11,959 nt of DNA from Promethearchaeota archaeon. Its GTDB lineage: Archaea; Asgardarchaeota; Lokiarchaeia; Sigyniarchaeales; SOKP01. Where the stretch lies: NCBI GenBank assembly GCA_030615235.1, contig JAUWZR010000055.1:1-11959 (forward strand), written 5' to 3'. The position numbers were made by a program, and so were the translations under genes. Below are positions 8,460 through 11,959 of this stretch, in pieces (position 1 is the first letter of the stretch; the number at the start of each line of letters is the position of its first letter). The notes below the pieces were generated by a model. It was not told the DNA's origin. It saw only the letters and a program-made list of their open reading frames with translations, and ran no database searches.

Positions 8460-10451
8460 ATGACTGAAGATAATCACGAATTCAAATCGACAAAGCAAGT
8501 TTTGGAATTAATTGGTTTAACTCAAGACGAAATTGAAACATATTTTCATTTGACGGGAAGAGGTCCGGTTATGGCTGGAGAAATAGCGTTGTTAATCAAC
8601 ATTTCAGAGGAAAGAGCAATCGATATTGCCAAAAATCTTCTCGAGAAAGGATTAGTTCGAGAAGTACCGGGAACTACACCATTTTATATTGCTTTACCCC
8701 CCTACACTGCATTATTAAATCAAATCAAAAAATTTAAAACGATTGTACAACAAATTCAAGAATCTACACCTAAAAAATTAGAATTAAAGTTTAAGGAAAT
8801 TGAGTCACATTCAGCTAAATTAAACAAATTCAACGACTATAGAAACTACATCAATACAATGAAAACTAATTTGCCAGCTCAAATTAAAGCGCAATTCAGT
8901 AAAGTAGAGGGAGAGCTCGAGAAAGTTAAAAAATTCCAAGAAATAAGATCATATATCTTAAATTTAAGAGAAATCGTACCCAACGAAATTATAAAAGAAT
9001 TTGATGTAGTTGAAACTCGATTAGAAAAAATTAAATCTGAAATCTCTATTGCTTTTGAAAAACAATTTAGAATCGGTGCGTTAAAAAGTATGGCTGAGAA
9101 AATAGTTTCAAAAATAATCTCAGAACAGTTCAGCGACCTCACGGATTATTTTAGAGAAAAATTTGTCACTTCCATTCAAGGTACATTGGATCAAGTTACA
9201 GACCAATTAGGTTCTATTTCAGATGTTGCGGGTGAGATGAGTATTGATTTAAGTAATTTTCTATCGGATATTGTTTCTGGATTAGAGGACACTATGGAAG
9301 AATTAGACGGCCGAATAACAAGTGTTTACGAGGATGTGGATAAGGGAATTGAAGAACTAAAGAGCCTATTCCAACGAGAAATTTATAAGACTCTTGAAGA
9401 AGATATAATGACGAACATCTTAAACCAATTAGATTTATCAGAAAAAACCATGACAGAGTTTTGGGAACGATCGAAAGTAGCATCAATGTTAAGTTTTAAA
9501 GATGTATGGTTTGTAAGAAGCGTTGAGGGGATGAAGGCTCAGATAAACGAAACACTTACACGTGTTAAAGCGAAGATCCATATTATAACACCAAAACTGG
9601 AAGATATAGATTTAGTGGCTATTTCAAAAGTGAAGAAATTCATAAATGTGAGAATCTCAGCAAATTTCGATGTGAATAATCCAAATGATCAGGTAAAATT
9701 AGCTGAGATCGTGAGATATCCTAATTTTAATATAAGGTTATACTCAAGAGAAAATTTATACTCCGTTAACCGAGATTTTGAGGAAGTTGTAATTTGTGCA
9801 GCATCCAAAAATGAATTTGGAGGTATTGAGATAGCTGGAATGGGTTCTGTCCTAACCGAGCATGTTAAACTTTTTGCACCGATTTTAGAAGATGTGTGGA
9901 TTCAGAGCAAGAAAATAAGCGATAGTGATATTATGTATTCAATAGAATCGTCGCAAGTAACGAAAGGGATTAAACAACCAATTCAGCAAACAACATTTAA
10001 GATGCCAGAAACACCTCAGGTGTTCAAGGAACCTGAAATTCAAACCCAACCCCTAAAAACTAATGGAAATAATAACATTTTCAAACCATTGGAGCAAAAA
10101 CCTGATGTTCCAACACAACCCCCAATTCCTCAAAAGCCTACAATAGAACAGCCAGTTGAAACTCAAAAACCAAAAGTTACGCCTGGGCCAACAGTAGATA
10201 TGGAGGGTACCATATCAGAATTATTCGACATAGTTATTAATAATTTAGATAAAAAGTTGAGCTCTGAACTTTCAGACGATTTAGAATACCTACGAACAAG
10301 AATAACGGAAGATATTGGATATGCTTCTATTTTGAATCCTATGAGTATTACTATCGCAACTCTAAGATCGGTTCCAAACTTATTGTCTTCAATGGAAATT
10401 GGAGATATTCGTAAGAAGATTAACTTTTGGAGAAAGAAGATCAATATTTAA
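8460..10451 (+). CDS. TrmB-like HTH protein with long coiled coil, proline-rich linker and helical C-terminal domain
   Basis: The domains of this 663-residue protein, in order, are as follows. A TrmB-type winged HTH occupies about 10-80, with LTQDEIETYFHL starting helix 1. A long helical region (about 85-340) contains a 35-residue tandem repeat. A domain at about 346-485 resembles the PLD-fold-like effector domain of TrmB regulators, beginning VWFVRS and ending in an EDVWIQSKKI helix, with no HxK nuclease motif. A proline- and glutamine-rich linker (about 505-578) follows, then a compact helical domain (580-663) ending in a basic stretch. Typical TrmB proteins are about 250-350 residues, so this is roughly twice the usual length, mainly through the coiled coil and the C-terminal addition. 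TrmB proteins sense sugars or related ligands and control transport genes; the ligand here is unknown. It is the last gene of the likely operon. ATG 8460 has only a weak GAGTG at 8445-8449. Confidence 0.8.
   Translation: MTEDNHEFKSTKQVLELIGLTQDEIETYFHLTGRGPVMAGEIALLINISEERAIDIAKNLLEKGLVREVPGTTPFYIALPPYTALLNQIKKFKTIVQQIQESTPKKLELKFKEIESHSAKLNKFNDYRNYINTMKTNLPAQIKAQFSKVEGELEKVKKFQEIRSYILNLREIVPNEIIKEFDVVETRLEKIKSEISIAFEKQFRIGALKSMAEKIVSKIISEQFSDLTDYFREKFVTSIQGTLDQVTDQLGSISDVAGEMSIDLSNFLSDIVSGLEDTMEELDGRITSVYEDVDKGIEELKSLFQREIYKTLEEDIMTNILNQLDLSEKTMTEFWERSKVASMLSFKDVWFVRSVEGMKAQINETLTRVKAKIHIITPKLEDIDLVAISKVKKFINVRISANFDVNNPNDQVKLAEIVRYPNFNIRLYSRENLYSVNRDFEEVVICAASKNEFGGIEIAGMGSVLTEHVKLFAPILEDVWIQSKKISDSDIMYSIESSQVTKGIKQPIQQTTFKMPETPQVFKEPEIQTQPLKTNGNNNIFKPLEQKPDVPTQPPIPQKPTIEQPVETQKPKVTPGPTVDMEGTISELFDIVINNLDKKLSSELSDDLEYLRTRITEDIGYASILNPMSITIATLRSVPNLLSSMEIGDIRKKINFWRKKINI
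8790..9041 (+). repeat. 35-residue tandem repeat within the coiled coil of the TrmB-like protein
   Basis: Residues 111-145 (8790-8894) and 146-180 (8895-8999) align over 35 positions without a gap. Both carry F--(I/V)E at the start, K-(L/V)-x-KF in the middle, R-x-YI and a (L/V)P--I near the end. A third, partial unit begins F-VVE--LEKIK at 181 (9000-9041). A further shortened unit may precede them at KKF, residues 90-92. Thirty-five residues equals five heptads, which keeps a coiled-coil register, although the conserved proline suggests a kink between helices. Confidence 0.7.
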
Positions 10452-10470
10452 GCTTTTATTTTTTTTAAAG
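10452..10470 (+). terminator. T-tract terminator after the TrmB-like gene
   Basis: Immediately after the TAA at 10449-10451 the + strand reads four T (10454-10457), an A, then eight T (10459-10466). This is the usual shape of an archaeal U-tract terminator. It ends the rightward block just before the convergent gene. Confidence 0.6.
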
Positions 10471-10484
10471 AAAAATAAAAAAAA
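10467..10484 (-). terminator. T-tract terminator of the MFS gene
   Basis: Read on the - strand, the bases just past the MFS stop are eight T (10484-10477), an A, then five T (10475-10471). With the + strand tract beside it, the 33-bp spacer serves as a bidirectional terminator. The two arms are nearly complementary (T-rich, AAAG, A-rich), so a weak hairpin is possible but not needed. Confidence 0.6.
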
Positions 10485-11762
10485 TTAATTTTTAATACTA
10501 TTTATATTGCTAGTAATCATTTCCAATTCACTTTTGCTGTCATAATCTAAGTTTTTAATGCCTGTAAAACTCCAAACTAAAATTGTTACTATCATTCCAA
10601 GGATAGCACAATACAGAAACAAATTACCAACACCAAACACTTCCGCTAAGGGTCCAGAGATTAAAGTTCCAATTGGAGAGATCGACATGGATAGCGAAGA
10701 GTCGATGGAAGTAACCCTCCCCATCTTATCAGCTGGAACAACCGTTTGTATAAATGTTTGATATAAAGAATTTATAATTGGTAATGTTAAGCCCATCGCA
10801 ACTCCACCTATACCTATTACTAAGTATCCTCCTGGAGGAGATAAGGCCATAATTCCATAGCCCGTCATGAGAATAAAAATACAACCAAATATTACCTTCA
10901 TCTTACTATTCCAGGTTTTCTTGATTGAAGTTAAAAGAGCACCACAAATCATACCACCTTGAAAAAACACTAAGACTATTGCTAAATGTGTAGCAGAACC
11001 ACCGTGAAAAACATTAATATAATAGGGCATCAATGTATCAAAAGGTCTTATCAAAAAATTGAGTAACATAGATAGAAAAATTAATGTAACTAGTCCAGGG
11101 ATAACCTTAATAGTTTGAAGGCCAAGTTTGAATTCTCTAAAGAATGATTTTTTTTCAACATTTTCTCCATGGTTCTCGACTGAGGGAATCTGGATGAGCA
11201 CTAGCGGGATTAAAGCTATAAAGAATGTTATGATATCGACCCAAAGAATCGTATTTATTGGAATTAAAATCATTAAAGTTGCCCCTATTAATGGTGCAAT
11301 AATTTGAACTACTCCAGTAAATAAGAAATTAATCCCGTTAATTCTGGATAAATTTTCTTTTGGAACCATAGATGGTATGATAGAATTCACTGCTGGTAAA
11401 TGAAACGCTTGAAATGTGCTGCGAACACTTATGAATATTAAGACAATCCATATATTGGCAAGATTCATCTGAAACAAAACAAGTAAAATTAGAGTTGCAA
11501 CTGCTTGTAGAGAGTCAGCAACTACAATTATTACTTTTCTGTTCAATCTATCAGCAAGAACTCCCGCAATTGGCATAAAGATCACTTGACAAAGAATAAA
11601 CAAAAATGAACCGATTGCTAGATATACTGGGCTCTGAGTTTCCTCTGTAACCCACCATATAATTACAAAATAGACAACCATAGATCCAAATAGAGAAAAT
11701 AATTGTCCCGACCAAAAATACATGTAATTCCTAAATGATTTCTTATTTGCTAATTCCTCCAT
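10485..11762 (-). CDS. MFS transporter, drug/macrolide-efflux type (MFS_3-like)
   Basis: The 425-residue integral membrane protein has about twelve hydrophobic segments with a charged loop in the middle (about 193-212), as in two six-helix MFS halves. The motif-A loop between helices 2 and 3 is GVLADRLNRK at 67-76. HLPAVNSIIP (121-130) followed by KENLSRING (135-143), and GRVTSI with SPIGTLISGPLAE (348-374), match the EntS/macrolide-efflux branch of the superfamily. Such proteins export small hydrophobic compounds by proton or ion antiport; the substrate here cannot be read from the sequence. It ends in a hydrophilic tail of about 25 residues. The ATG at 11762-11760 is followed by GAGGAA and has no strong Shine-Dalgarno before it. 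The gene is convergent to the four-gene block and so is probably not functionally tied to it. Confidence 0.92.
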   Translation of the reverse strand: MEELANKKSFRNYMYFWSGQLFSLFGSMVVYFVIIWWVTEETQSPVYLAIGSFLFILCQVIFMPIAGVLADRLNRKVIIVVADSLQAVATLILLVLFQMNLANIWIVLIFISVRSTFQAFHLPAVNSIIPSMVPKENLSRINGINFLFTGVVQIIAPLIGATLMILIPINTILWVDIITFFIALIPLVLIQIPSVENHGENVEKKSFFREFKLGLQTIKVIPGLVTLIFLSMLLNFLIRPFDTLMPYYINVFHGGSATHLAIVLVFFQGGMICGALLTSIKKTWNSKMKVIFGCIFILMTGYGIMALSPPGGYLVIGIGGVAMGLTLPIINSLYQTFIQTVVPADKMGRVTSIDSSLSMSISPIGTLISGPLAEVFGVGNLFLYCAILGMIVTILVWSFTGIKNLDYDSKSELEMITSNINSIKN

Positions 11763-11959
11763 TTCATATTCACTTCTTTATTTTCATTTTTTTTTATTTT
11801 TGTTATCTTAAATTTTCTATTTTCTACATTTCTTCTTTTAATTTACTTTCATTTGGTAAAAAATCTCTCAAAAAAACTCTTAATTTTTTTTTAATTCTTT
11901 GTTAGATGACACTCTCTGATTTTTTAATTCACACAACTAATATCCCCTAATTTCCTTTG
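11763..11959 (-). promoter_or_regulatory. A+T-rich upstream region of the MFS gene; probable promoter, no gene seen
   Basis: I find no credible coding region in these 197 bases. On the - strand, a TATA-like AAATTTAAG preceded by an A-rich BRE-like AATAGA lies near 11806-11821. It would place initiation roughly 20 bases before the MFS start. Further upstream, two A-runs at 11858-11863 and 11870-11876 read as T-tracts on the - strand and could end a leftward transcript from beyond the window. Each assignment is weak in DNA of this composition. Confidence 0.3.

Noticed and set aside
9495..9914. PLD-like domain as an active nuclease or phospholipase
   Set aside because: No HxK(x)nD catalytic motif is present. 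The segment fits the non-catalytic effector domain of TrmB-type regulators better.
10163..10444. Minus-strand open frame of 93 codons under the end of the TrmB-like gene
   Set aside because: It lies fully inside the + strand gene, has no ribosome site and no recognisable protein features.

Overview
The window is strongly A+T-rich and looks archaeal. TAA stops close all five genes. There is a perfect archaeal-type Shine-Dalgarno before the second gene and a BRE/TATA-like element before the first. T-tracts sit at gene ends, and the surface proteins are dense in N-glycosylation sequons. Two giant type I membrane proteins with Ig-like repeats and a short basic cytoplasmic tail, a longin-like domain fused to winged helices, and a TrmB-like protein with a long coiled coil together suggest an Asgard (Lokiarchaeia-like) genome. 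That placement is inferred from protein style only; no marker gene is present.

Layout. Positions 1-338 are non-coding and hold a perfect 15-bp tandem repeat, an 11-T tract and a candidate promoter. Four genes then follow on the + strand: two tandem paralogous surface proteins (339-3836 and 3840-7274), a longin-like/winged-helix protein (7302-8438) and a TrmB-like HTH/coiled-coil protein (8460-10451). The gaps between them are 3, 27 and 21 bases, so this is probably one operon. The first two genes look translationally coupled, because the Shine-Dalgarno of the second lies inside the last codons of the first. A 33-bp spacer with T-tracts on both strands separates this block from a convergent MFS exporter gene on the - strand (10485-11762). 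Positions 11763-11959 are A+T-rich, with no gene seen.

How the genes may work together (inference). The two surface proteins share one architecture: N-terminal hydrophobic segment, an N-terminal beta-rich domain of about 390 residues, five Ig-like repeats, a sixth divergent membrane-proximal domain, one TM helix and a basic tail. The first helix-turn-helix protein carries a probable longin-like module. The second carries an HTH, a coiled coil with a 35-residue repeat, a TrmB-type ligand-binding-like domain, a proline-rich linker and a helical C-terminal domain. The arrangement would fit an envelope protein pair co-expressed with intracellular scaffold or regulatory partners. Nothing in the sequence proves contact between them. 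The MFS gene is probably an unrelated neighbour.
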